DNA of 64,000 nt, taken from the NCBI GenBank assembly GCA_947500775.1, contig CANMTD010000008.1, positions 58,190-122,189 of the forward strand. The letters are read 5' to 3'. Under the pieces are notes generated by a model. It was not told the origin of the DNA and made no database searches. It was given only the letters and a program-made list of their open reading frames with translations. The translations under genes were made by a program, and so were the position numbers. This DNA comes from an uncultured Paracoccaceae bacterium (GTDB taxonomy: Bacteria > Pseudomonadota > Alphaproteobacteria > Rhodobacterales > Rhodobacteraceae). Numbering within the stretch: position 1 is the first letter of the stretch; the number at the start of each line of letters is the position of its first letter. This document shows, one piece after another, positions 50,995-58,874 of the stretch.

Positions 50995-51740
50995 GAATTT
51001 GATCCTTCCAATCGGGCCGCGACGGCCATGACGCGGGCCACGTGGTTCTGGGTTTCTCGGTAGGGGGGAACGCCGCCATACTGGCGGACCGCATCGGGTC
51101 CGGCGTTGTAGGCAGCCAGCGCCAGGTGCGGATCGCCGAACGTCTCCAGCATTATCGCGAGGTAGCGGGCGGAGCCGTCGAGGTTCTGCAGCGGATCACG
51201 CGGGTCGACGCCCAGATCACGCGCCGTCGCTGGCATCAATTGACCAAGGCCAATGGCACCTGCACTTGAAATCGCATCCTGCCGGTAGGCGCTCTCAACC
51301 TCGATATTGGCCCGATAGAGAGCCAGCCAATCCGTCACGGAAAGCCCCGCGCGACGCAGGCCAGGATGGCCGGCATAGCGCAAGGCCGTGGTCTGAATCC
51401 CGGAGAGAACATCGGCGCGGGGCAGGGGAGTCATGCGGGCAAGGGCCGCGACTTGGACGCCCTCTTGCTCGGCCTCTACCTCGCCGAAGATCGCGATCCC
51501 ATCGGAAGCCGAACTCTGACCAATCCCGTCATAGTAGTTTCGAGCAAAGCTGCTTTGGGAGCGGGACGGGATCAGGGAGCCGTCGCTCTCCATGACCAGG
51601 ACCATTTGCGCTGAGGCAGGTGCTGCGACCAGCCAGAGGCAGACGAGGTTAGTTGTCAGCGGCCTTGTCTGACGAGGCTTTGTCTGACGGGGCGAGTTTA
51701 TGCGTGCGGCTTGTGCCCGCCTCAAGCGGCAGGTCGACAT
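50991..51740 (-). CDS. virB1: VirB1-like lytic transglycosylase
   Basis: An SLT-type transglycosylase. The catalytic Glu lies in VESAYRQDAIS, followed by GAIGLGQLMPATARDLG, ALAAYNAGPDAV and a closing GGVPPYRETQNHV. A signal peptide core (NLVCLWLVAAPASA) precedes it. The start is uncertain: the ATG at 51740 overlaps the preceding gene by 92 bp and gives a long basic leader. A CTG at 51659 would give a compact signal, and the ATG at 51605 would lose it. It cuts peptidoglycan for channel assembly. Confidence 0.85.
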   Translation of the reverse strand: MSTCRLRRAQAARINSPRQTKPRQTRPLTTNLVCLWLVAAPASAQMVLVMESDGSLIPSRSQSSFARNYYDGIGQSSASDGIAIFGEVEAEQEGVQVAALARMTPLPRADVLSGIQTTALRYAGHPGLRRAGLSVTDWLALYRANIEVESAYRQDAISSAGAIGLGQLMPATARDLGVDPRDPLQNLDGSARYLAIMLETFGDPHLALAAYNAGPDAVRQYGGVPPYRETQNHVARVMAVAARLEGSNS

Positions 51741-52029
51741 GCGCAAAGCCAAGGCCAATGAAGAAAGACACCACGCCGGAGATCGTCTTGAACTCGCGGA
51801 TCTTGATATCGTTGTAGGTCGTCCGTGTGCGGGCGGTGACGAGGAGCTTTTCCACCCCATCATCAGAGACAACGCGCATGATCCAGACCCCGTAATAGCT
51901 GGGGCCTTTCTTATGTGCCGACTCCTGGCACAGGATTTCTGCGCTATAGCCGCTTTCCACGAGCTCGCGGAACCTGGCTTCCGTAACCACATTTGGTGCT
52001 TCGATGTCCCAGTTCATGGCCCGGCTCAC
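51649..52029 (-). CDS. First gene of the virB operon, hypothetical
   Basis: A 126-aa soluble protein with a GTG start supported by GGAGA seven bases away. The first 90 residues look like a compact alpha/beta domain (SYYGVWIMRVVSDDGVEKLLVTARTRT); the tail is Ser/Lys/Asp-rich. No family recognised. The shared operator lies 52 bp upstream, so it is the first gene controlled by that site. It may be a regulator or a cytosolic assembly factor. Confidence 0.72.
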   Translation of the reverse strand: MSRAMNWDIEAPNVVTEARFRELVESGYSAEILCQESAHKKGPSYYGVWIMRVVSDDGVEKLLVTARTRTTYNDIKIREFKTISGVVSFFIGLGFAHVDLPLEAGTSRTHKLAPSDKASSDKAADN

Positions 52030-52074
52030 GCTTTCTCCAATGGCGCGACCCCAGGCATTCCTACTTGAAGCCCA

Positions 52075-52103
52075 GAGTTACGATAGTATATTATCAACCG
52101 CAA
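52075..52103 (-). promoter_or_regulatory. virB promoter with shared operator, copy C
   Basis: Read on the minus strand, TTGCGG (52103-52098) and TAACTC (52080-52075) are 17 bp apart. The spacer holds the operator, which reads CGATAGTATATTATCA at 52081-52096 on the plus strand. It lies just before the first virB operon gene. The fit to the -10 consensus is weak, as expected for a regulated promoter. Confidence 0.6.
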
Positions 52104-52185
52104 GATGTAATATCGTGCTTTGGCTGTAGTTTGGTTACGCAAACACTAGTCACGGCCAGTGTCCGCGATCAAGGAGATAACAGGT

Positions 52186-52479
52186 TTGAGAAACCCAAGG
52201 TTGACATGCCTGCTCCCATTGCAAGCTATGGCCCTTCTGATCTGCGTTCCTGGGCCGGTTTTGGCGGAATCCTGCTTTGCGCCATCCCGTCCTTTCCTGC
52301 CAAGCGATTCGCAGGCCGCGCGGGACTATGCGGATATCATCCGCGGCGACTTCGAAGATTACATTCAGGATATCCAGAGCTACTTCCGTTGCCTCGACGG
52401 TGAACGGGCCCGCGCCTTCGAGGAAGCGCGCGAAGTCAGCGAGGAATATGGCCGGTTCCTGCAATTGGTAGGGGATTGA
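52186..52479 (+). CDS. Small secreted protein divergent from virB
   Basis: A 97-aa precursor from a TTG start with AAGGAGA eight bases upstream; a GTG at 52159 would cover that site. A signal peptide (about 1-27, PVLAES) is followed by a mature helical part with two Cys and FRCLDGERARAFEEAREVSE. Possibly a disulfide-bonded periplasmic accessory of transfer. Function unknown. Confidence 0.65.
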   Translation: MRNPRLTCLLPLQAMALLICVPGPVLAESCFAPSRPFLPSDSQAARDYADIIRGDFEDYIQDIQSYFRCLDGERARAFEEAREVSEEYGRFLQLVGD

Positions 52480-52543
52480 TGGGCAACCTCGGGAGCATCA
52501 GACTTGCAGCCCATGGAAACCAGACGCCGATAACACCCTCATA

Positions 52544-52602
52544 TATCTACTTTTTAGATAACAGATTTCATCCGCTAGCGACGTCACAAAAGGTATGTGA
52601 CG
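52544..52602 (+). promoter_or_regulatory. Inverted repeats before the XRE regulator gene
   Basis: TATCTA-N5-TAGATA lies at 52544-52560 and CGTCAC-N9-GTGACG at 52582-52602. The second brackets the AAAGG ribosome site and ends at the GTG start. They could be autoregulatory operator sites or a translation-blocking hairpin. Confidence 0.45.
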
Positions 52603-52603
52603 C

Positions 52604-52861
52604 GTGGCAAAGACAATCAGAAGCAAGGGACAAGTGGCACTCTGTCAGGCGTTGGTCGACGCCCGTGTCAAAGCGGGCCTTGGTCAGAAAGACCTGGCAG
52701 ACAGGCTCAGATGCCACCAGTCCCTTATTGCCCGCCTTGAGAGCGGCCAGCGCCGGGTCGACGTTGTCGAGCTGGTCGTCTTGGCGCGCGCCATCGGCTT
52801 TGACCCGTTCGAGGTTCTGGCGATCGTTGAAGCCGCCACGGAGCCCGACCACAGGATTTGA
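52604..52861 (+). CDS. XRE-family regulator
   Basis: An 85-aa protein that is almost entirely a Cro/CI-type helix-turn-helix (about 12-70: GLGQKDLADRLRCHQSLIARLESGQRRV). No sensor or dimerisation domain is visible. It starts with GTG after an inverted repeat. It lies among transfer-linked genes and near two copies of the palindromic operator, so it is the best candidate in this window to control the transfer regulon. That link is inference. Confidence 0.85.
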   Translation: MAKTIRSKGQVALCQALVDARVKAGLGQKDLADRLRCHQSLIARLESGQRRVDVVELVVLARAIGFDPFEVLAIVEAATEPDHRI

Positions 52862-52878
52862 AGCCAATGAATTGTTGA

Positions 52879-53034
52879 GAACACGGGAACCCACTTTCCC
52901 GGTCTGATGATCATTTCCTCATCGAGGACCAGTTAGCCAACATCAAAGAAGCCCGGCGCGCGGTCGTAGTGAACGCTCTGCAACCCCACGCCGCAATTCG
53001 CAGCGCCGCAGTGCAGGAAGCCAGTAAACAGTGA
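52879..53034 (+). pseudogene. Open frame without start, upstream of 53031
   Basis: A 51-codon open frame with protein-like composition (DHFLIEDQLANIKEARRAVV, then a helical Ala/Gln-rich end) but no ATG, GTG or TTG in its first half. It ends as GTGA, overlapping the start of the next frame. It may be the remnant of a longer gene or the end of one shifted out of frame with the XRE gene. Confidence 0.3.
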
Positions 53035-53258
53035 ACGAAGATAAGGGTGAGGGCGTCGCGATCGCCAATCTGATCGGGACCGATGGGTGCAGTGTTGTTG
53101 GTTGGGTTTATCGCTGGAGGACAGGCTCACATGCGGTGATGTGGGACGTCCAAGGGCCCCAGCCGGTATCGGAAACCCGGCCGGATATAAGTGACGAACA
53201 GAAGCAAGAAATCGACTTCGATGCGCTGACGAGGATCGGAAGAAGCGACGACGGGTGA
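53031..53258 (+). CDS. Small hypothetical protein
   Basis: A 75-aa frame from a GTG that overlaps the preceding open frame. It has an N-terminal beta-rich part with GWVYRWRTGSHAVMWD and an acidic C terminus containing RPDISDEQKQEIDFDALT. The composition looks like a real protein, but I know no family. The ribosome site is weak (AGGAAG 11 bases upstream). Confidence 0.45.
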   Translation: MNEDKGEGVAIANLIGTDGCSVVGWVYRWRTGSHAVMWDVQGPQPVSETRPDISDEQKQEIDFDALTRIGRSDDG

Positions 53259-53378
53259 ACAGAGCGAACCCGCGGTGTTTGCCTAAACGCCAAACAGCAT
53301 GTGGACCGCGAAGCGTATGCGGTGCGGTCGTGCAAGCCAAAGAAGCCGTCTTCCATGACAAATCTACGTAGCGGCAGG

Positions 53379-54074
53379 TCAGTAGTTCACCTGCTCGAAC
53401 CCGTAGTTGCCGTCATAGTCACGCCAATCGACGAAGACGGATCGGTGATAAATGCCAGGGCAATGCTCGCCCCAACGTTCAAGTCCCACATGGGCCTCGG
53501 GCAGGGCAGTTATCGAAGATCGCTGCCATGAGAAATCGCCTTGGGTCCCGTAGGTGCCGAGGACCACGGTCGCGCTTCGGTTACAATCCCCATCGCGCCC
53601 GGACTCGTGCTGTCGTGCATACCGTACATCGAAGACGCGGATGGACCGCACGAAATTGAACTCTGGCCCGCTGATATCGATGTCCGCGCGGTCCTGAACG
53701 AGCCGCAGGGCGAGGTCGGTGGGAACGAGATTATCTACTGGCAAGGATTGAAGCGGTCGACGGCTGTCGGTTCGGTACAAGGCTTCAAAGATGCCGCCAG
53801 CGTTGTTTTGTAACCGATCGTTCTCGTAGGAGGCGCCCATGGGACAGCGCCAGATTTGCAGCGGTGGTTCGACCGGCCAAGGTGTAATCCGCCGGATAAA
53901 TTCGGCGCGGGCTCGGGCGCAAGGGACGGAAGCAGGCCAGCCGCCAGACAGGCACAAGAGGATCGCGCAATCGATCGGGTATGTCTGCGCGCGGGCGGGT
54001 ATTGGCAGCGAAGAACCTGTCACGGTCAAAGCGACTGCGACCGAGGGGAGGAGCTTCTTGAGTAAATGGCGCAT
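53379..54074 (-). CDS. Secreted hypothetical protein with shared operator
   Basis: A 231-aa precursor with a signal peptide (about 1-29, IPARAQ). A Cys-rich start of the mature part (IDCAILLCLSGGWPASVPC) looks disulfide-bonded. A folded domain with PWPVEPPLQIWRCPMG and VRYARQHESGRDGDC follows. Good CGGAGG before the ATG at 54074 sets the start. No family function known. Its promoter carries a copy of the operator found before the virB and mobC operons, so it is probably a periplasmic conjugation accessory. Confidence 0.7.
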   Translation of the reverse strand: MRHLLKKLLPSVAVALTVTGSSLPIPARAQTYPIDCAILLCLSGGWPASVPCARARAEFIRRITPWPVEPPLQIWRCPMGASYENDRLQNNAGGIFEALYRTDSRRPLQSLPVDNLVPTDLALRLVQDRADIDISGPEFNFVRSIRVFDVRYARQHESGRDGDCNRSATVVLGTYGTQGDFSWQRSSITALPEAHVGLERWGEHCPGIYHRSVFVDWRDYDGNYGFEQVNY

Positions 54075-54101
54075 GCTGTGGAGCCTCCGTGATAGGAGTT
54101 C

Positions 54102-54130
54102 AGCATACATACAATAATATACTATCGCAA
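54102..54130 (-). promoter_or_regulatory. Promoter with shared operator, copy D
   Basis: Read on the minus strand, TTGCGA (54130-54125) and TATGCT (54107-54102) are 17 bp apart. The operator is at 54112-54127 (plus-strand CAATAATATACTATCG), one base different from copy A. It precedes the secreted-protein gene starting at 54074. Confidence 0.62.
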
Positions 54131-54708
54131 CGCTAAGTATAAAGTCGCATAATGAAGTTTATGTTATTTCTTCTCCGGCTAATGCCGACCTTCGCTTATG
54201 CTTGGTAAAGGTGCACATCGCGGGACAATGCCGTCATTCGTTTTTCATATTTCGCTGACGCAGCACGGCTTCGCGCATGCGGCAGGTTTGTCGCTGCGTT
54301 GCAGCTCAAGTTGCCAATGCGGTCATTCAATCTGGCTAAATGTCACAAAGTCCAAACTCCACCTTCGCTGTCTCTTCGCAGCATGTTTTCGAAAACAGTA
54401 AGGCGCACAACAACTTGAAGCACCTACAACAATCACACCAGTCCCGTAAATAATGACGGGATCTTTATCCATGGTTTACCGACGATCTTGAAGCGATTCC
54501 TCGACGGTCCAATTGTTGCGCTCTTGATCTAAAGATTTCACGATTTCGAAGCTCTAGTGACCAGATTGTTTGGCTACGAGATCCTCGCGCAGCGATAAAC
54601 CTCCAAGGCTAGAATAATCCGTTTGCGGGGTTCTAAGAGTAGGACGGAATATTGACTTTCACCGCCATGGAACAGCCTTGAACCGACTTGTCGCTTTGGT
54701 CCTGAAGA
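54128..54708. other. Intergenic region without recognised gene
   Basis: About 580 bases of moderate GC between the transfer region and the copper/redox cluster. The only structure I see is a hairpin TCCCGT/ACGGGA (54442-54461) followed by TCTTT, a weak terminator. Short frames here lack ribosome sites and protein-like composition. Confidence 0.45.
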
Positions 54709-55992
54709 TTACCTTGCGGGAGACGGTATCGCTACTTCGACACCAACCACGGTTGTCCCCGCCAAGTTGCCCTGTGCAGACCCGGTCCACGCAACGACAA
54801 CGCCAGCTGCTGATCGCGTAATCCTTGGAAATCCTACCGACTCTCGCCCACGATTGATGTGGAGTGCTTGTGGCGAAGTACACCCGCTCTCCGGCGACAC
54901 CTGACACACGACTATTGCTTCACCGCCATTCGCATACTCCAACCAAAGAGCAAGTGCTTTGCCGTCACCCATCTGCAAGACATCTACGCGACCTGCGGGT
55001 GTGCCGAGATCGAGTTGCAACGGGTCTTCAAAGGATGCGCCCCCATCCCTGGAAAACGCAATTCGAGCCTTTGCCTCGCCATTGGCACCGGTGAACCACA
55101 CGACTACCGCGTACGTTCCCAACGCATCGATGGCAGGTCCGTTGACAGGGCATCCTGCGATTTCCCAGCCGTCGCCGTAGATTGTTTCGGGGTCGGTCCA
55201 TTCTTCTTCGACCAACCTGACAACCGAAATATCGCGGATTTCTTCGGCTGTTCGGTCCCTGTAAACCGCTATGATGTTACCTGCTTCCTTGCGGACGGCC
55301 GATGTTTGACAGCACGTACAAGCGCGTGGGTCGAGCAGGCTTTCCGGTCCCATTGAACCGTCCGGCGCAATGCGACGTGCGCGGACCTGCATGGCATTCT
55401 CATAGCTGTCGTCTGCGGCTTGATTATCGTATGCACGACCATCTAGCCAAAGAGCTGTCAAACCAGCGCTATCATCAGGGATTAGCGACACGAAACCATG
55501 TTCACGCTTTGATCGGTCATCGTGGGGTATGATTGGCGTTGTCCAGTTCAAACCCTCATCGAAGGAGAAAGCGATCTTTACGTCGTATTGATAGCTGCCC
55601 GGCCCATTCAATTCCAACCAATGCGCTGCAAGCGTCCCATCGCTAAGCCCAACGACTGACGGAAAGTCGGCCCAGTTCACAAACAGTGTCTCAGATTGAT
55701 GAATTGTACGCGCCTCCGTCCAATAGGTGCCATCGAACAGGGCCATCCGAACGGCGTTGTTACCTTCGGTCCAACTCATCACGATCCGACCATCGGGCAG
55801 TGTTGAAAGCGAGGGTTCACGTGCGTGATCCCCAACCGGTGCAACCAGTGGTCTGACTGGAAACAGAGGGGCATCTTCAGCCGCTACAAAGGGCGCACCG
55901 AGCATAAAAAGAGCCGTGCAAACGAATAAAAATCTAATCGGCCTCAACCTCCGGTCCAACCGAAACGAGATAAGCCCAGACTGCCTTGGCAT
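54709..55992 (-). CDS. Exported BNR/sialidase-like beta-propeller protein
   Basis: A 427-aa protein with a signal peptide (about 15-38, FVAAED) and several Asp-box-like repeats (FSFDEGLNWTTP, FSRDGGASFEDP), the mark of a six-bladed sialidase-like propeller. No sialidase catalytic set is evident. A CTCC cluster at 225-228 (RACTCCQTSAVR) could bind copper or another metal. It overlaps the upstream cytochrome gene by 59 bp and lies in the copper/redox cluster, so a role in periplasmic metal handling is likelier than sugar cleavage. Confidence 0.78.
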   Translation of the reverse strand: MPRQSGLISFRLDRRLRPIRFLFVCTALFMLGAPFVAAEDAPLFPVRPLVAPVGDHAREPSLSTLPDGRIVMSWTEGNNAVRMALFDGTYWTEARTIHQSETLFVNWADFPSVVGLSDGTLAAHWLELNGPGSYQYDVKIAFSFDEGLNWTTPIIPHDDRSKREHGFVSLIPDDSAGLTALWLDGRAYDNQAADDSYENAMQVRARRIAPDGSMGPESLLDPRACTCCQTSAVRKEAGNIIAVYRDRTAEEIRDISVVRLVEEEWTDPETIYGDGWEIAGCPVNGPAIDALGTYAVVVWFTGANGEAKARIAFSRDGGASFEDPLQLDLGTPAGRVDVLQMGDGKALALWLEYANGGEAIVVCQVSPESGCTSPQALHINRGRESVGFPRITRSAAGVVVAWTGSAQGNLAGTTVVGVEVAIPSPAR

Positions 55993-56386
55993 CCGTTTCT
56001 TTCTTCAATTTGAATGACATGCCAGATTTCGCCTTGCTGTCGTTCAGAAAAGTCGCGAGGAACTTCTTCGGATCTGCAATATAGGCTACGAAATCGCTCT
56101 CGTTCCAGACCAAGCCATTCTCGCCCGCTTCACGAATAGAGTCCCGAAATTTATTCCCAAACATTTCTTCGGTCCCTGCTGTTCGGTTGTACACACCATA
56201 AAGATTTGGCCCAACCGCGCCACCCTTTCGGATAACGTCACCATCCGTCCTGACGATTGAGTGGCAGGCCTTGCACTTGTTAAATACCTTGTCTCCGGCC
56301 GATGCGTCGCCGGTTGCATGTCCATCGGCGAGAACACCTGTTCCGGACAATGCCAATGCTAGCGTTGCGATAAATTTAGGTTTCAT
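55934..56386 (-). CDS. c-type cytochrome, class I
   Basis: A 150-aa precursor with a signal peptide (about 1-20, VLADG) and a single heme site CKACH (38-42). The Met ligand is probably in KSGMSFKL near 126. It resembles cytochrome c2/c550. It should carry electrons in the periplasm, perhaps between the oxidase and cupredoxins encoded nearby. Confidence 0.88.
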   Translation of the reverse strand: MKPKFIATLALALSGTGVLADGHATGDASAGDKVFNKCKACHSIVRTDGDVIRKGGAVGPNLYGVYNRTAGTEEMFGNKFRDSIREAGENGLVWNESDFVAYIADPKKFLATFLNDSKAKSGMSFKLKKETDAKAVWAYLVSVGPEVEAD

Positions 56387-56462
56387 TCGTTTCTCTCCCC
56401 GTTGATGACAGTTATTATCTACTGGATGGCTGTTATGCTTTTGCCTCAGGTCGACAGGTCAC

Positions 56463-56903
56463 TCAGTTAATTCCGTTTTCCCTTTGAAGAGCCCGTATAT
56501 ATGCCACGATATTCAATACTTCTGCTCGTGTTACGCCCTCGACAGCTGGCATGTTGCCAAACTTCCAATGGTGCGCCCGAACACCATTCTGTGCTGCGAG
56601 GACAAACGCCATGTCACCGTGGTGGCCCGGCTCATAAATCTTGTGCACCAGCGGTGGAGCAACGCCGTCCTGACCCTGCCCATTGACGCCGTGGCAGGTC
56701 GCGCAGGCCGCACCATAGGCACGCTTGCCGATTTGCTCTTGCTCGGTGAAACTTGGGGGCAGCCTGACAGTTGCAAGCGCACCTGCGGGAAGTGCCATTC
56801 TTTCGTCCGTCTGAGTACTCGTCTGGGAGTGGGTCGGCTGCAGGATGTACCATCCTGCCGCAGAAACGGCGATCAGAGCAAAAAATATTGCTGCCCATTT
56901 CAT
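56463..56903 (-). CDS. Membrane-anchored c-type cytochrome
   Basis: A 146-aa protein with an N-terminal uncleaved helix (about 4-21) and one heme site CATCH (67-71). A FGNMP segment near 120 gives the Met ligand. The ATG at 56903 follows an AAGGAG at nine bases; an ATG at 56921 overlaps the ABC gene end but lacks a site. It is likely the partner of the soluble cytochrome downstream. Confidence 0.86.
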   Translation of the reverse strand: MKWAAIFFALIAVSAAGWYILQPTHSQTSTQTDERMALPAGALATVRLPPSFTEQEQIGKRAYGAACATCHGVNGQGQDGVAPPLVHKIYEPGHHGDMAFVLAAQNGVRAHHWKFGNMPAVEGVTRAEVLNIVAYIRALQRENGIN

Positions 56904-56917
56904 GCTATCAAACTCCT

Positions 56918-58222
56918 TCATTGTGAAGCGAGGTCTCCATGCCCCTCGAAAGGCAAAGTCGTTTTTCTGAGCGGCGATTGCTCGAATTGGCTGACCTTTT
57001 CCAGCGTACTGTCATCAGCCTGGGCCACTTCGGACGAGTGGCCTGACCCGGCAAAAAAAGCCGTGATTTCGTGATACCGGATTCGGGTGTCTTCCAAGGT
57101 CTGATAGTAGCGGAAAAGTTCCTTCAGCGGTGCCGAGAAGTCCTTGTGCGCTGCCAGGACGGCCACCAGCGCGCCGAGTGTGATCCGCCCTTCGATGACG
57201 AAATATCCACCCAGAGAGTAGAACAGGAATGGCGTCAGCGCGGTCAGAAAATTGTTGAGGGCCTTGATGAAGAACTTCAGACGGAAAATCTTCCTGCGCA
57301 CGTGCTCAAGCTCTCTAAAACTTGCGCTTACTGGCAGCAGCCCGGCCGGATTGACCTGCCGTTCGCGCAATTGATCGCTGAGCTGCCTGCCAAGCTGTCG
57401 GACCTCCTTGATCCTGGTGCGTGAAAGCGCGTTGACCCGCCGTTGCAGCTTGGGCAGCAGCACGAGCTGAATTGGCAGTACCGTCAGTGCGGCGGCACCC
57501 AAGACAGGGTCCTGAACGAACATGAAAAACAGGATCGTCAGAAGCGTACCGCCTTGCAGGATTGGCAGCGTAAGGACATCTGCCGCGAAGCCACCGATGG
57601 GCTCGACTTCCTGTGCGAGAATAGGGACGATCTCGCTTTGGTTTCCGGAGTCTGGATCGCTGCGCCATTGCCGATAGACCAGCAGGCGGAAGCGCCGCAG
57701 AAAACGCTCGGCGACATACCCTTTGAAGACGTTAAGGCTATATTTGTTTAGCCCATTCAGGATAATAGCCAAAAGGTAGAGACCGCAAAGAAGCATGAGG
57801 AAAACGACCTGGTCGACGTCTCGTCCCAAAACGGCAACTGGGAAACGGCCAGAATCCAGAGCGTTGTTTACGATCTGTTTTGGCAGTTCCAAAGTCAGAT
57901 AGAGTATAGGCATCGCGATGAGGCTAACCACGATCATCAACGCTTGCTGCCTTCTTGAATAGCGCAAGACGGTGCTGAAAAGACTTCCTTCGAGCCCTCG
58001 TATGGGCTCTGGGTGGATCGCAGGCGTGCTGCGGTACTTCCAAAGCTTCAGAATGCCGCGAATAGCAAGATATGAGCCAACACTGATCAGCAGCGCGGGG
58101 GCCAAGACCAGTATGAGATGAATGAACGGATGAACCCAGTCCGGCGTGGCATCGCTGTAGTCGTACCCAAGGGCGGCAGCTACGTCGTGTACAAGCAGGT
58201 GATACCTATCCAAGAGTGACAT
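56918..58222 (-). CDS. ABC-exporter-type membrane domain without ATPase
   Basis: A 434-aa polytopic protein with a membrane segment near 33-56, then a type-I ABC exporter-like six-helix domain (about 90-400) with FVQDPVLGAAALTVLPIQ and GALVAVLAAHKDFSAPLKEL. The sequence stops after that domain. No Walker A, signature or Walker B motif is present here or in the neighbours, so the ATPase half is missing or encoded elsewhere. It lies between cytochrome and cupredoxin genes; the substrate could be copper or a heme/thiol compound. Confidence 0.75.
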   Translation of the reverse strand: MSLLDRYHLLVHDVAAALGYDYSDATPDWVHPFIHLILVLAPALLISVGSYLAIRGILKLWKYRSTPAIHPEPIRGLEGSLFSTVLRYSRRQQALMIVVSLIAMPILYLTLELPKQIVNNALDSGRFPVAVLGRDVDQVVFLMLLCGLYLLAIILNGLNKYSLNVFKGYVAERFLRRFRLLVYRQWRSDPDSGNQSEIVPILAQEVEPIGGFAADVLTLPILQGGTLLTILFFMFVQDPVLGAAALTVLPIQLVLLPKLQRRVNALSRTRIKEVRQLGRQLSDQLRERQVNPAGLLPVSASFRELEHVRRKIFRLKFFIKALNNFLTALTPFLFYSLGGYFVIEGRITLGALVAVLAAHKDFSAPLKELFRYYQTLEDTRIRYHEITAFFAGSGHSSEVAQADDSTLEKVSQFEQSPLRKTTLPFEGHGDLASQ

Positions 58223-58231
58223 TGAAAATGT

Positions 58232-58765
58232 CTAATCCTTGGACTTCGGCGCAAGGTGATCGTGCACGATGATGACGCCCCACATGCCCGCTTCCCGGTG
58301 GCCGGGAATCAAGCATACGAACTCCAGGTTGGTCATATCGGAGAAATCCCAGATCAACTCGGCATTTTGCCCACTAGGGATCGAAACCGAGTTGGCGCTG
58401 TCATGCTGCATATCGGGATGTTCGCGCATCCATTGCTGATGTTTTGCGACCTCGTCAAAGGAACCGAGAAAGAACTCGTGATCCAATGCGCCGGTATTTC
58501 TGATTGAAAACTGGACAACCGAGCCGCTTTCAATCTGGATCGCGTCCGGCTCGAAAAGCATGTAGCCGCTTTCCGTCTCCCGTATGGATATTTCAATCGT
58601 CCTGTCGATCGAGGAGCCATCACCGGGTTTCCCGATCGGATCATGGCCAGGCACTTCGAAGGCTCGCGCGTGAGGCTGCTGGCCCTTGCCACTGGAAGCG
58701 CCCACTGAAAAAGCCGGAAGGACAAGCGCAAGGGCGATGGTGCAGGTTCTCAGGAAATTCTTCAT
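58232..58765 (-). CDS. Periplasmic cupredoxin
   Basis: A 177-aa precursor with a signal peptide (about 1-23). The type-1 copper ligands are visible: H96 in LDHEFF, C151, H156 and M161 in CLIPGHREAGM. It is a blue-copper carrier or buffer related to the next gene upstream. It lies 9 bp before the ABC-type gene, so the two are co-transcribed. Confidence 0.9.
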   Translation of the reverse strand: MKNFLRTCTIALALVLPAFSVGASSGKGQQPHARAFEVPGHDPIGKPGDGSSIDRTIEISIRETESGYMLFEPDAIQIESGSVVQFSIRNTGALDHEFFLGSFDEVAKHQQWMREHPDMQHDSANSVSIPSGQNAELIWDFSDMTNLEFVCLIPGHREAGMWGVIIVHDHLAPKSKD

Positions 58766-58834
58766 GCTCGGCTACCTCCGTAGCGCTTGATTTTATGGGA
58801 TCTTCTTGCTTGCTTGGGCTAAGCGATCAAGGCG

Positions 58835-58865
58835 ATGGGGCCGGAGTGTTTACCCCCGGCCCCAT
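58835..58865. terminator. Strong hairpin between the two cupredoxin genes
   Basis: A 10-bp stem, ATGGGGCCGG with CCGGCCCCAT, lies in the gap between the two cupredoxin genes. No T-run follows on the minus strand, so it may act as a partial terminator or RNA-stabilising element that lowers expression of the downstream genes. Confidence 0.5.
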
Positions 58866-58874
58866 TGTTAGTAG

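Noticed and set aside
54198..54401. 67-aa frame between transfer and copper regions
   Set aside because: No ribosome site and a Cys/Ser-rich random composition.
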